From: Lachnospiraceae bacterium
Lineage (GTDB): Bacteria > Bacillota > Clostridia > Lachnospirales > Lachnospiraceae
Direction: 5' to 3'
Assembly: GCA_016282215.1 (NCBI GenBank)
Contig: JAEEKC010000105.1
Coordinates: forward strand, 1-5,706
Length of the DNA stretch: 5,706 nucleotides
The first letter of the stretch is position 1. Every line of letters begins with the position of its first letter. The notes below the pieces were generated by a model that searched no databases, was not told where the DNA came from, and saw nothing but the letters and a program-made list of their open reading frames with translations. Of this stretch, positions 1-5,223 are shown one piece after another. The translations under genes were made by a program, and so were the position numbers.

Positions 1-2
1 GT

Positions 3-89
3 AAAAGAGCTGGAGTGAAATTTCTGTCCAAGGGCAAAGCAGATTATCCTCCCAGAGGTAAACTGTCTTATCCTGAAAGAATAAAATAA
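3..89 (+). CDS. C-terminal tail of an unrecognised upstream gene (partial)
   Basis: Frame 3 is open from the window edge for 28 codons and ends at TAA 87-89. The tail is basic (ending PERIK) and its codons look like those of the later genes. The intrinsic terminator beginning ten bases after the stop supports a real gene end. The other two frames close within the first 20 bases. Too little is present to recognise a family, and it is separated from the sulfur cluster by the terminator, so it is probably an independent transcription unit. Confidence 0.5.
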   Translation, partial: KRAGVKFLSKGKADYPPRGKLSYPERIK

Positions 90-99
90 AACAATAGTA

Positions 100-152
100 A
101 CAGACCTTGAAAAGATCCCTAACCAATCTTTCCAAGGTCTGTTCTTTTGTTT
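100..152 (+). terminator. Strong intrinsic terminator ending the upstream unit
   Basis: A 17-bp stem pairs 100-116 with 126-142 (arms ACAGACCTTG... and ...CCAAGGTCTGT) with a single mismatch and a 9-nt loop. It is followed by the T-rich run TCTTTTGTTT at 143-152. The A-rich stretch 81-96 on the other side would give a U-tract on the opposite strand, so it may work in both directions. It insulates the downstream control region from upstream transcription. Confidence 0.9.
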
Positions 153-208
153 ATTAATCCTTGTAGTATAAGGCGTTGATGGATTTAATGCCTTAAGAGT
201 AAGAGTCT

Positions 209-236
209 TTTACAGATAACCATAAAGAAGTATTAT
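209..236 (+). promoter_or_regulatory. Candidate sigma-A promoter P1
   Basis: TTTACA (209-214, 5/6 to the -35 consensus) is separated by 16 bp from TATTAT (231-236, 5/6 to the -10 consensus). The predicted start near 242-244 falls inside the Fur-like box. What it transcribes is unclear: there is no good gene before promoter P2, so it may give a longer version of the operon leader transcript. Confidence 0.5.
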
Positions 237-241
237 GGGAA

Positions 242-256
242 TGATAATCATAATCA
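242..256 (+). promoter_or_regulatory. Fur-like operator (7-1-7 box)
   Basis: The sequence TGATAATCATAATCA matches the 7-1-7 Fur box TGATAATNATTATCA at 14 of 14 specified positions but one (only the second T of ATTATCA is changed). The longer 19-bp Fur consensus matches at 16 of 19 over 237-255. The box covers the predicted P1 start, the usual place for a repressor. Zur and PerR use related sites, so the regulator identity is inferred. Confidence 0.55.
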
Positions 257-348
257 TATTGTGAAGTGGATGAAGATTGGGAAACGGTGCGTGATTGGTG
301 CATCGCTTTCCCTTTTTGTGCTTTGCGCATTACATAAATACAGCAAAA

Positions 349-367
349 ACCTATTGACATGATAGGT
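349..367 (+). promoter_or_regulatory. Operator palindrome 1 over the P2 -35 box
   Basis: ACCTAT (349-354) and ATAGGT (362-367) form a perfect 6-bp inverted repeat with a 7-bp spacer. The -35 hexamer of P2 (354-359) lies inside it, so a bound protein should block polymerase. The same arms and spacer recur 41 bp downstream. The regulator is not encoded here. Rrf2-family regulators such as CymR or IscR are plausible for sulfur genes, but that is inference. Confidence 0.7.
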
Positions 368-382
368 AATTTGTGATATTCT
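354..382 (+). promoter_or_regulatory. Main promoter P2 (near-consensus, extended -10)
   Basis: A perfect TTGACA -35 (354-359), a 17-bp spacer and TATTCT (377-382) preceded by the extended -10 motif TGA (374-376). The start would lie near 388-390, exactly where the second palindrome begins. Strength and placement make it the best candidate for driving the leader and the sulfur/encapsulin operon. Confidence 0.8.
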
Positions 383-389
383 TTCAACG

Positions 390-408
390 ACCTATTAAAA
401 TGATAGGT
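390..408 (+). promoter_or_regulatory. Operator palindrome 2 at the P2 start site
   Basis: ACCTAT (390-395) and ATAGGT (403-408) repeat the arms of palindrome 1 with the same 7-bp spacer, and both spacers end in ATG. The centres are 41 bp apart, close to four helical turns, so two bound dimers would face the same side of the DNA. It sits at the predicted transcription start, typical for repression. Confidence 0.7.
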
Positions 409-416
409 GATTAACG

Positions 417-520
417 GTACAAAGTTCGGTATGAAAAACTGGGCAAAATACTACTAATCAATTGGGTAGTGTATAGTCCGGTATGAAAATTCAGAACCAA
501 TAAACTACTAATTAATTGTG
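417..520 (+). repeat. Two tandem units of a ~50-nt element in the leader (copies A, B)
   Basis: Each unit has the core CGGTATGAAAA (427-437 and 479-489, identical) followed about 24 nt later by ACTACTAATYAATTG (450-464 and 504-518, 14/15 identical). The unit period is 52-54 nt. In copy A the second core pairs with a downstream GTAGT (stem 448-454 with 466-472). Copy B runs directly into the ribosome binding site of the leader peptide. Related copies occur at 751-850, near 2100-2230, at 2677-2727 and at 4201-4221. Confidence 0.7.
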
Positions 521-534
521 AAGGGGATAATATC

Positions 535-657
535 ATGAATGATCCTTGCGTGATTTTATTACATACCTATATGTGTTGCCGAATGTATAACTCCCGGGCT
601 GGTGCAATGGCCGGGGCGTTTGGCAGCGCGCTCATTCGTCCTGATATCCGGAATTGA
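535..657 (+). CDS. Cys-containing leader peptide (40 aa)
   Basis: ATG at 535 is preceded by AAGGGG (521-526) with an 8-nt spacer and the frame runs 40 codons to TGA 655-657. The peptide begins MNDPCVILLHTYMCCRMY, with Cys codons at position 5 and a tandem Cys-Cys at 14-15 (574-579), and Met codons at 13 and 17. It resembles no enzyme. The tandem Cys codons end 11 nt before the left arm of a long antiterminator hairpin, which itself lies in the coding frame, and an intrinsic terminator follows. This is the architecture of ribosome-mediated attenuation, here sensing charged Cys-tRNA (possibly Met). Translation is inferred, not shown. Confidence 0.6.
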   Translation: MNDPCVILLHTYMCCRMYNSRAGAMAGAFGSALIRPDIRN

Positions 658-691
658 AACAGATTCTCATTGCAGACTATCAGCCCGGGAG
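591..691 (+). promoter_or_regulatory. Antiterminator pairing in the leader RNA
   Basis: CTCCCGGGCTG (591-601) is perfectly complementary to CAGCCCGGGAG (681-691), an 11-bp GC-rich stem. The right arm is almost the same segment as the left arm of the terminator (682-692), so the two folds exclude each other. A competing local stem, TCCCGG 592-597 with CCGGGG 611-616 (one G-U pair), could sequester the left arm and favour termination. Confidence 0.7.
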
Positions 692-720
692 TACACAGAA
701 AACTTCCGGGTTGTTTTTAT
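682..720 (+). terminator. Attenuator terminator before metY-like gene
   Basis: AGCCCGGGAGT (682-692) pairs with ACTTCCGGGTT (702-712) over 11 bp with two G-U wobbles and a 9-nt loop, followed by TTGTTTTTAT (711-720). It lies 25 nt past the leader peptide stop and 135 nt before the first enzyme gene, with no promoter apparent in between. It would therefore decide how much transcription reaches the operon. Confidence 0.8.
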
Positions 721-750
721 GCAGCTGCCCGATTTCCTGATTCGCAGACA

Positions 751-850
751 GACCGGTAAGAAAATGCAAATCGATAAACTACTGATAAATTCAGTATAAA
801 GACCGGTAAGAAAATGCGAATCGATAAACTACTGTTGAATTCGGAGAATC
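751..850 (+). repeat. Tandem 50-bp direct repeat ahead of the first enzyme gene (copies C, D)
   Basis: Units at 751-800 and 801-850 agree at 39 of their first 42 positions, then diverge. Each contains CGGTAAGAAAA (754-764, 804-814) and, 24 nt later, ACTACTG...AATTC (778-792, 828-842), matching the layout of copies A and B. The second unit merges into the GGAG ribosome binding site of the next gene. The high identity suggests a recent duplication. Confidence 0.9.
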
Positions 851-854
851 CATT

Positions 855-2090
855 ATGAATTTTAATACATCACTGCTTCATGGATCTGCTATTGCAAAGT
901 ATCCGGGAAGAGAGATCCTGCCGCCGATCTCGCAGGTTTCGGCCTTTCGATATGAAAGCATGGAAGAACTGGAAAAAGTATTTTTGCATAAAAGTATGGG
1001 CTATGCATATACAAGGATCGGCAATCCCACGATCTCTGCCTTTGAGCAAAGGCTGGCACAGTTAGAGGGCGGCGCCACGGCGGTCTGTTGCAGCAGCGGA
1101 ATGTCGGCGATCACAGCCTCACTCCTGGCGGTCTGTCAAAGCGGTGATGAGATCATTGCATCGAGCGGTCTTTACGGCGGTACCATCGATCTTTTACGGG
1201 ATCTGGAAAAACTGGGGATCCATACGGTGTTTGCAAAGAGGCTGACAAAAGAGACTGTCGGGGAGATGGCAAGCGAAAAGACAAAGGTGGTTTTCGGAGA
1301 ACTGATCTCCAATCCGGCGCAACTGGTATTGGATGTACCCGCGGTTGCAGAGGCAGCGCATGAGCGAGGAATACCGCTGTTTGTGGACGCTACGACGGCA
1401 ACACCTTATATTGCAAAACCGCTGACCCATGGTGCGGATGTGGTGATCCACTCCACTTCCAAATACTTAAACGGCGGCGGAAATTCCATCGGCGGCGTGA
1501 TCATAGACGGGCTGTCTTTTCCGTGGGATGTCAATAAGCATACGGCACTGGCGGATTTTAAGAAATACGGAAAGAGAGCGTTTTCCATCCGTCTTCGAAC
1601 GGATATCTGGGAAAACATCGGTGGGTGTATGGCTCCCGTGAATGCTTTTTTCAATTATATCGGCCTGGACACGCTGGGGCTGAGAATGGAAAAGATCTGT
1701 AAAAACGCTGATCTGTTGGCACATGCATTGGATGAGATAGAGGGGATAACAGTCGATTATCTGACATTGGAAGACCATCCCTGTCATGCTTTTGTCGACA
1801 AGTATTTGGGAGGATATGGCGGCGGGATAATGACGATCCGGGCCGGATCGAAAGAAAAGGCTTTCCGTATCATCAATTCCCTGAAATACGCAATGATCGC
1901 CAGTAATATCGGAGATCTTCGGACCCTTGTGATCCATCCGGCTTCTACGCTGTATATTTATTCCGGCAGGGAGGAAATGGAGGCGGCGGGAGTCTATGAC
2001 GATACGATCCGCGTCAGTGTCGGGATCGAGGACGCCGAAGACCTGATCGCAGATTTTACACAGGCGATAGGCAGCGTCATGGAGCGGTGA
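855..2090 (+). CDS. metY: O-acetylhomoserine sulfhydrylase-like PLP enzyme (MetY type)
   Basis: A 411-residue member of the Cys/Met-metabolism PLP family (fold type I, cytosolic). Visible hallmarks are the phosphate-binding YTR of the neighbouring subunit (Y52, R54), SSGM at 80-83 in the cofactor loop, D178 in FVDAT for the pyridine nitrogen, the Schiff-base K203 in HSTSKYLNGGGNSIGG, the IGDLRTLVIHPAST stretch (352-365) typical of MetY, and R386 in IRVSVGIED. Length is close to the usual ~420-430. MetY joins sulfide, or sulfur from a carrier thiocarboxylate, to O-acetylhomoserine to give homocysteine. The JAMM and carrier/E1 genes downstream favour the carrier-dependent variant. The ATG at 855 has GGAG (843-846) 8 nt upstream. 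A cystathionine-synthase or lyase activity cannot be excluded from sequence alone. Confidence 0.88.
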   Translation: MNFNTSLLHGSAIAKYPGREILPPISQVSAFRYESMEELEKVFLHKSMGYAYTRIGNPTISAFEQRLAQLEGGATAVCCSSGMSAITASLLAVCQSGDEIIASSGLYGGTIDLLRDLEKLGIHTVFAKRLTKETVGEMASEKTKVVFGELISNPAQLVLDVPAVAEAAHERGIPLFVDATTATPYIAKPLTHGADVVIHSTSKYLNGGGNSIGGVIIDGLSFPWDVNKHTALADFKKYGKRAFSIRLRTDIWENIGGCMAPVNAFFNYIGLDTLGLRMEKICKNADLLAHALDEIEGITVDYLTLEDHPCHAFVDKYLGGYGGGIMTIRAGSKEKAFRIINSLKYAMIASNIGDLRTLVIHPASTLYIYSGREEMEAAGVYDDTIRVSVGIEDAEDLIADFTQAIGSVMER

Positions 2091-2097
2091 CGTTTTT

Positions 2098-2230
2098 ACA
2101 AAGTCAGATCGAAAAGTGCAAAGCGAAATACCGCTCATGAAATTATTTTGGACAGTCAGACGGAAAAGCGGAGTGAGGCGTTGCGGATCAAATAGTATTG
2201 CAAGATCTCCAAAGCCCAACAGGAAAATGC
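2098..2230 (+). repeat. Degenerate copies of the ~50-nt element between genes 1 and 2
   Basis: AGTCAGATCGAAAAGTG (2102-2118) and AGTCAGACGGAAAAGCG (2154-2170) agree at 14 of 17 positions with a 52-nt period, and a third, weaker relative lies at AAAGCCCAACAGGAAAATGC (2211-2230). They resemble the AAAG-N-CCGGTAW-GAAAA half of the leader units, but the ACTACT half is poorly kept. The rest of the 177-bp gap shows no gene or terminator. Confidence 0.45.
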
Positions 2231-2267
2231 AAAGATAACAATACGACGACAGGATACGGGGGAAAAT

Positions 2268-2681
2268 ATGTTGATCAGACACGAAACACTGAGTGCTCTG
2301 ATGCGGAGCGCGCAAGATTTATATCCGGATGAAGGATGCGGCCTGCTGATCGGAGATGCGGACAGGTTTCTGGTCACAGAGTTTATGAACCTGGAAAATA
2401 CGGTACATCCTGATATGGCGGGAAAGCATTTTGTTCTGGATCCGCTGAAGGTCTATGAGGCAGAACAAAAAGTGGCAAAGGAGGAACTTGATATCCTGGG
2501 ATTTTTTCATACGCACCCGGATCATGAGGCGATCCTTTCAGAGGAAGACTGTGCATATATGATCCCGGGAATGGTGTATATGATCCTTTCCGTTGCAAAG
2601 GGAAGATACAGGGATATCAGAGTATTTGAAAAAAGACAGTCAGGTAGTATCGTGACGGAGATTTTGATGCTCCCGGTATAA
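2268..2681 (+). CDS. JAMM/MPN+ metalloprotease for a ubiquitin-like sulfur carrier (HcyD/Mec/QbsD type)
   Basis: A stand-alone 137-residue MPN domain with the complete zinc site: E22 in DEGCGLLIG, H81 and H83 in FHTHPDHEAILSEED, S91 and D94, fitting HxHx10D exactly. There is no signal peptide or membrane segment, so it is cytosolic. Prokaryotic relatives cut after the terminal Gly-Gly of ubiquitin-like sulfur carriers, either freeing the amino-acid product (Mec with CysO, HcyD with HcyS) or trimming a precursor (QbsD with QbsE). Between a MetY-like enzyme and a carrier/E1 fusion, the first role is likely release of homocysteine. A second possible role is cutting the fused carrier from the next protein. 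ATG 2268 follows GGGGG (2258-2262) with a 5-nt spacer. The family is clear; the substrate is inferred. Confidence 0.88.
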   Translation: MLIRHETLSALMRSAQDLYPDEGCGLLIGDADRFLVTEFMNLENTVHPDMAGKHFVLDPLKVYEAEQKVAKEELDILGFFHTHPDHEAILSEEDCAYMIPGMVYMILSVAKGRYRDIRVFEKRQSGSIVTEILMLPV

Positions 2682-2727
2682 AGACTGTTTTGAAAATACA
2701 GGCGAAAAATGACTGGTAAATTGGAGG
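2677..2727 (+). repeat. Copy of the ~50-nt element between genes 2 and 3
   Basis: Positions 2677-2699 match the leader copy at 795-817 at 18 of 23 bases (shared blocks TATAAAGAC and GAAAAT). The following AAAATGACTGGTAAATTGG resembles the ACTACTAAT-AATTG half. The element overlaps the stop codon of the protease gene and ends in the TTGGAGG ribosome binding site (2721-2727) of the next gene. Confidence 0.5.
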
Positions 2728-2736
2728 TCCATCATC

Positions 2737-4194
2737 ATGAATGTTTATATATCGGCTACGCTGAGAAGTTTTTTTGACAGAAACGCAAAACTGGAGATAG
2801 AAGGCGGAAATATCCGGGAGGTGCTGAGCAAACTCATCGAAGATTATCCCGAAGCAAAACAGGGACTTTTTGATGAAGACGGAAAACTCCGCGGCTTTAT
2901 CAGGATCTATGTGGGTTCCGAAAACAGGACGGCACAGGACCGGTGGGTGATCCCACTGACAAAAAAAGACGAGATCCTGCTGCTGCCGGCCATCGCAGGC
3001 GGTGTTCCGGAGGGAAGCATCATTTCGGACGAAAGACGCAAGGCGGTCTCTTTTGATGATAAGGAAATCGAGCGGTTTGGAAAACATCTGCTTTTGCGGG
3101 AGATCGGTGTCAAAGGACAAAAACGCATCAAGGCCGCAAGAGTGGTTGTGATCGGTGCGGGCGCACTCGGATCGCCGGTGATCCAATACTTGGCGGCAGC
3201 CGGCATCGGGACCATCAAGGTGGTGGATTTTGATGATGTTTCTCTTGAAAATCTGCAAAGCCAGGTGCTGCATACCGGCAGAGATGTAAACCGGCCCAAG
3301 GTAGCATCCGCTAAGGACAGTGTGCGGAACATCAACAGAAATATCGAGTTTGAAGCGGAAAATATTTTGCTGCAGGCGGATAATATCACGGATGTCATTG
3401 ACGGTTATGACCTGGTGATTGACTGTACGGACAATTATAAGGCAAGATACCTGATCTCCGATGCATGCGTGCTTTGCGGCATTCCCGAGGTCTTTGGTGC
3501 TATTTATCAGTTTGAGGGACAGGTAAGCGTATTTAATTACCATGACGGACCCTGTTACCGCTGCGCTTTTCCCACGCCGCCGCCATCAGGACTTGTGCCG
3601 ACCTGTGCAGAGGGCGGGACCATCAGTCCCCTGGCCGGGATCATTGGAAGCATACAGGCAAATGAGGCGCTGAAACTGATCATCGGCATTGGGGAGGTTT
3701 TAAGCGGAAAACTGCTGGTCATTGACAGCCTGTATCTGCGATCTTCAATCCTTAGTTTAAGCAAAAGAGAGGATTGTGAGATCTGCGGCAAGCATCCGTT
3801 CATCATCGAATTGGCGGATCTGGATTATGACGAATTCTGCGGCCTGAAAGAAGCGGAAGATGAGATACCGGTAGAAGGCTTTACACCGGACCAGTTGGCA
3901 AAGAGGATTGAAAACGGCGATCCGATCACGATCATTGATGTTCGTGAACCCCATGAGAGAGCGATCATGCGCTTCCCGAATGCCATCGTGATCCCGATTG
4001 GGCAGCTGGCGCGCAGGCAAAAGGAACTGGATCCCCAAAAGGATACCATTTTAATCTGCAAGGAAGGAAAGCGGAGCATACTTGCCATCAATACCCTGCG
4101 TGAAGCAGGATACACTGGACCGCTCTACAATCTCAAGGGTGGCATCGATGCGATGAAAGATATCATTTTCTCGCATGAAGGTGCATGGCTATAG
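2737..4194 (+). CDS. Sulfur carrier (ThiS/MoaD-like) + E1-like adenylyltransferase (ThiF/MoeB) + rhodanese fusion
   Basis: A 485-residue three-domain cytosolic protein. Residues 1-89 are a beta-grasp ubiquitin-like domain ending LLLPAIAGG (G88-G89), the signature tail of MoaD/ThiS carriers, but followed directly by more protein. Residues ~108-355 are an E1 domain: GAGALGSP (140-147) for ATP, D164, CTDN (230-233), zinc cysteines CYRC (273, 276) and CEIC (347, 350), and candidate catalytic C290 in VPTCAEGG. Residues ~380-485 are a rhodanese with C441 in CKEGKRS. Such an E1 adenylates the carrier Gly-Gly, and the rhodanese passes on persulfide sulfur to make a thiocarboxylate. The two arginines usual in RYSRH and NLQRQ are K116 and S175 here. 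ATG 2737 has TTGGAGG 9 nt upstream. Domain calls are firm; homocysteine as end product is inferred. Confidence 0.9.
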   Translation: MNVYISATLRSFFDRNAKLEIEGGNIREVLSKLIEDYPEAKQGLFDEDGKLRGFIRIYVGSENRTAQDRWVIPLTKKDEILLLPAIAGGVPEGSIISDERRKAVSFDDKEIERFGKHLLLREIGVKGQKRIKAARVVVIGAGALGSPVIQYLAAAGIGTIKVVDFDDVSLENLQSQVLHTGRDVNRPKVASAKDSVRNINRNIEFEAENILLQADNITDVIDGYDLVIDCTDNYKARYLISDACVLCGIPEVFGAIYQFEGQVSVFNYHDGPCYRCAFPTPPPSGLVPTCAEGGTISPLAGIIGSIQANEALKLIIGIGEVLSGKLLVIDSLYLRSSILSLSKREDCEICGKHPFIIELADLDYDEFCGLKEAEDEIPVEGFTPDQLAKRIENGDPITIIDVREPHERAIMRFPNAIVIPIGQLARRQKELDPQKDTILICKEGKRSILAINTLREAGYTGPLYNLKGGIDAMKDIIFSHEGAWL

Positions 4195-4200
4195 GAGGCA

Positions 4201-4225
4201 GTACAAAGCCCGGTATCAAAACCGG
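4201..4225 (+). repeat. Repeat copy with small hairpin before the encapsulin gene
   Basis: Positions 4201-4221 match leader copy A (417-437) at 18 of 21 bases, beginning GTACAAAG and including CGGTAT and AAAA. In this copy CCGGT (4210-4214) can pair with ACCGG (4221-4225) around a 6-nt loop, but no T-tract follows, so it is not a terminator. It sits between the fusion gene stop and the strong AGAGGAGG site of the encapsulin gene. Confidence 0.6.
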
Positions 4226-4263
4226 AGCCAAAAATATATAACATCTAAGAGGAGGATAAACAA

Positions 4264-5223
4264 ATGGCAAAAGAAACTGCAGCAAATCAGGATGTGATCA
4301 ACGCGTTGGGAGCACGTGCGGCCTATAATCTGGCCAATGTCACCAAAACGAAACCCCAGTTCGGATCACTGACACCCAAGTGGCTTACAAAGTTCCTGGA
4401 GTTTAAGGGACTTGAGACCGGTATCTACAGAGTGAACAAGGTAGTCGAGGGTGAGACGCCTTTGGATGTACTTTGCAGCCAGACCAAGAAGTCGGATATC
4501 ATTCCGGAAGGTTATGTTGAGTATGAGACTGAGCCCCGTGAGTACAGGCTCAATTCCATTTCCACCATCATCAATGTCAACACGGCGATCGAGGATGTTT
4601 ACAGCGCACCTTACGATCAGGTGCAGGAACAGCTCGGACTTGCCATTGAGTCACTGCGCGAGAGACAGGAAAGCCAGTTGATCAACAACGATGATTACGG
4701 TCTTTTGAAAAATGTGGCGGATTCCCAGAGAATCCAGACCAGAAACGGTGCGCCGACGCCCGATGACCTGGATGAACTGATCACCAAGGTATGGAAAGAG
4801 CCGTCCTTCTTCCTGGCACATCCCCGTGCCATCGCTGCATTTGAGAGAGAATGCACCAAGAGAGGCGTACCGCCTGTAGTTGTGAACATCGCAGGAGGAA
4901 CCTTCCTGACATGGAGAGGAATTCCCGTGATCCCTACCGACAAACTTCTGGTAGATGGTCTGAAAAATCCGAAATCCCAGAGCGGCAAGACCAACATTCT
5001 TCTGATCCGTACAGGCGAGGCCAAGAGAGGCGTAGTAGGTCTGTTCCAGGCCGGCCTTAAGAATGAGCATTCCAGAGGTCTTTCCGTCAGATTCAGGGGA
5101 ATTGACAACAAGGGAGTAGCATCTTATCTTTTGTCTTTATACTGCTCGGCAGCAATCCTTGCAGACGACGCGATCGCAGTGCTTGAAGATGTAGAGGTGG
5201 GTGAATATTATGACTACGATTGA
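4264..5223 (+). CDS. Family 2A encapsulin shell protein (SrpI-like)
   Basis: A 319-residue HK97-fold nanocompartment subunit. The N-terminal arm holds ARAAYNLANVTKTKPQ (18-33), followed by LTPKWLTKFLEFKGLETGIYRVNK (~37-60), a pattern I recognise from SrpI-type Family 2 encapsulins, and the axial-domain end is IAGGTFLTWRGIPVIPTDK onward. Length near 310-320 with no inserted cyclic-nucleotide-binding domain points to Family 2A, not 2B. Family 2A shells are known to enclose a cysteine desulfurase and are linked to sulfur storage, and the overlapping next gene fits that cargo. There is no signal peptide. ATG 4264 has AGAGGAGG (4248-4255) with an ideal 8-nt spacer. Phe codons are TTC 7 : TTT 2, versus 4 : 13 in the preceding gene, consistent with high expression. 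A phage capsid is unlikely because no phage genes are nearby. Confidence 0.85.
   Translation: MAKETAANQDVINALGARAAYNLANVTKTKPQFGSLTPKWLTKFLEFKGLETGIYRVNKVVEGETPLDVLCSQTKKSDIIPEGYVEYETEPREYRLNSISTIINVNTAIEDVYSAPYDQVQEQLGLAIESLRERQESQLINNDDYGLLKNVADSQRIQTRNGAPTPDDLDELITKVWKEPSFFLAHPRAIAAFERECTKRGVPPVVVNIAGGTFLTWRGIPVIPTDKLLVDGLKNPKSQSGKTNILLIRTGEAKRGVVGLFQAGLKNEHSRGLSVRFRGIDNKGVASYLLSLYCSAAILADDAIAVLEDVEVGEYYDYD

Larger units (their letters stand above)
153..534 (+). other. Gene-free control region upstream of the cluster
   Basis: About 380 bases without a convincing protein gene. In order it holds a weak hairpin (TAAGGC 169-174 with GCCTTA 190-195), a promoter with a Fur-like box (209-256), an unexplained AT-rich stretch (257-348), a second promoter flanked by twin palindromes (349-408), and the start of a long untranslated leader with two repeat units (417-520). 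A short reading frame at 270-362 is possible but lacks a ribosome binding site. Confidence 0.7.

Noticed and set aside
270..362. A 30-codon + strand frame (MKIGKRCVIGASLSLFVLCA...) with a hydrophobic middle, downstream of P1
   Set aside because: There is no spaced ribosome binding site, it ends inside the P2 -35 region, and a peptide this short is expected by chance. Kept only as a remote possibility for a small membrane peptide.
193..387. A 64-codon - strand frame over the promoter region
   Set aside because: It would start at TTG inside P2, its YDYDYHSHN stretch is just the Fur-like box read in reverse, and no ribosome binding site or known family is visible.
388..720. SAM riboswitch or T-box in the leader
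   Set aside because: I looked for the conserved S-box core and the T-box GGGTGGNACCGCG element and found neither. The hairpins and Cys codons fit translation-coupled attenuation better.
602..799. A 65-codon + strand frame starting MQWPG between the leader and metY
   Set aside because: It crosses the attenuator terminator and a repeat unit, has no ribosome binding site at 602 and overlaps the better-supported leader peptide in another frame.
417..850. CRISPR array suggested by the ~50-nt periodic repeats
   Set aside because: The units are adjacent or degenerate with no unique spacers of constant length between identical repeats, and no cas gene is present.
1467..2315. A 282-codon - strand frame opposite metY
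   Set aside because: It is antisense to a gene with a full set of PLP-enzyme motifs, its composition is unlike a real protein, and it has no recognisable domain.
2617..3543. A 308-codon - strand frame opposite the carrier-E1 fusion
   Set aside because: It is a shadow of the strongly supported + strand fusion gene; the sense frame explains all motifs.
4205..4241. An internal promoter for the encapsulin gene (TATATA near 4235-4240)
   Set aside because: No acceptable -35 hexamer lies 16-18 bp upstream, and the repeat copy already accounts for the sequence.
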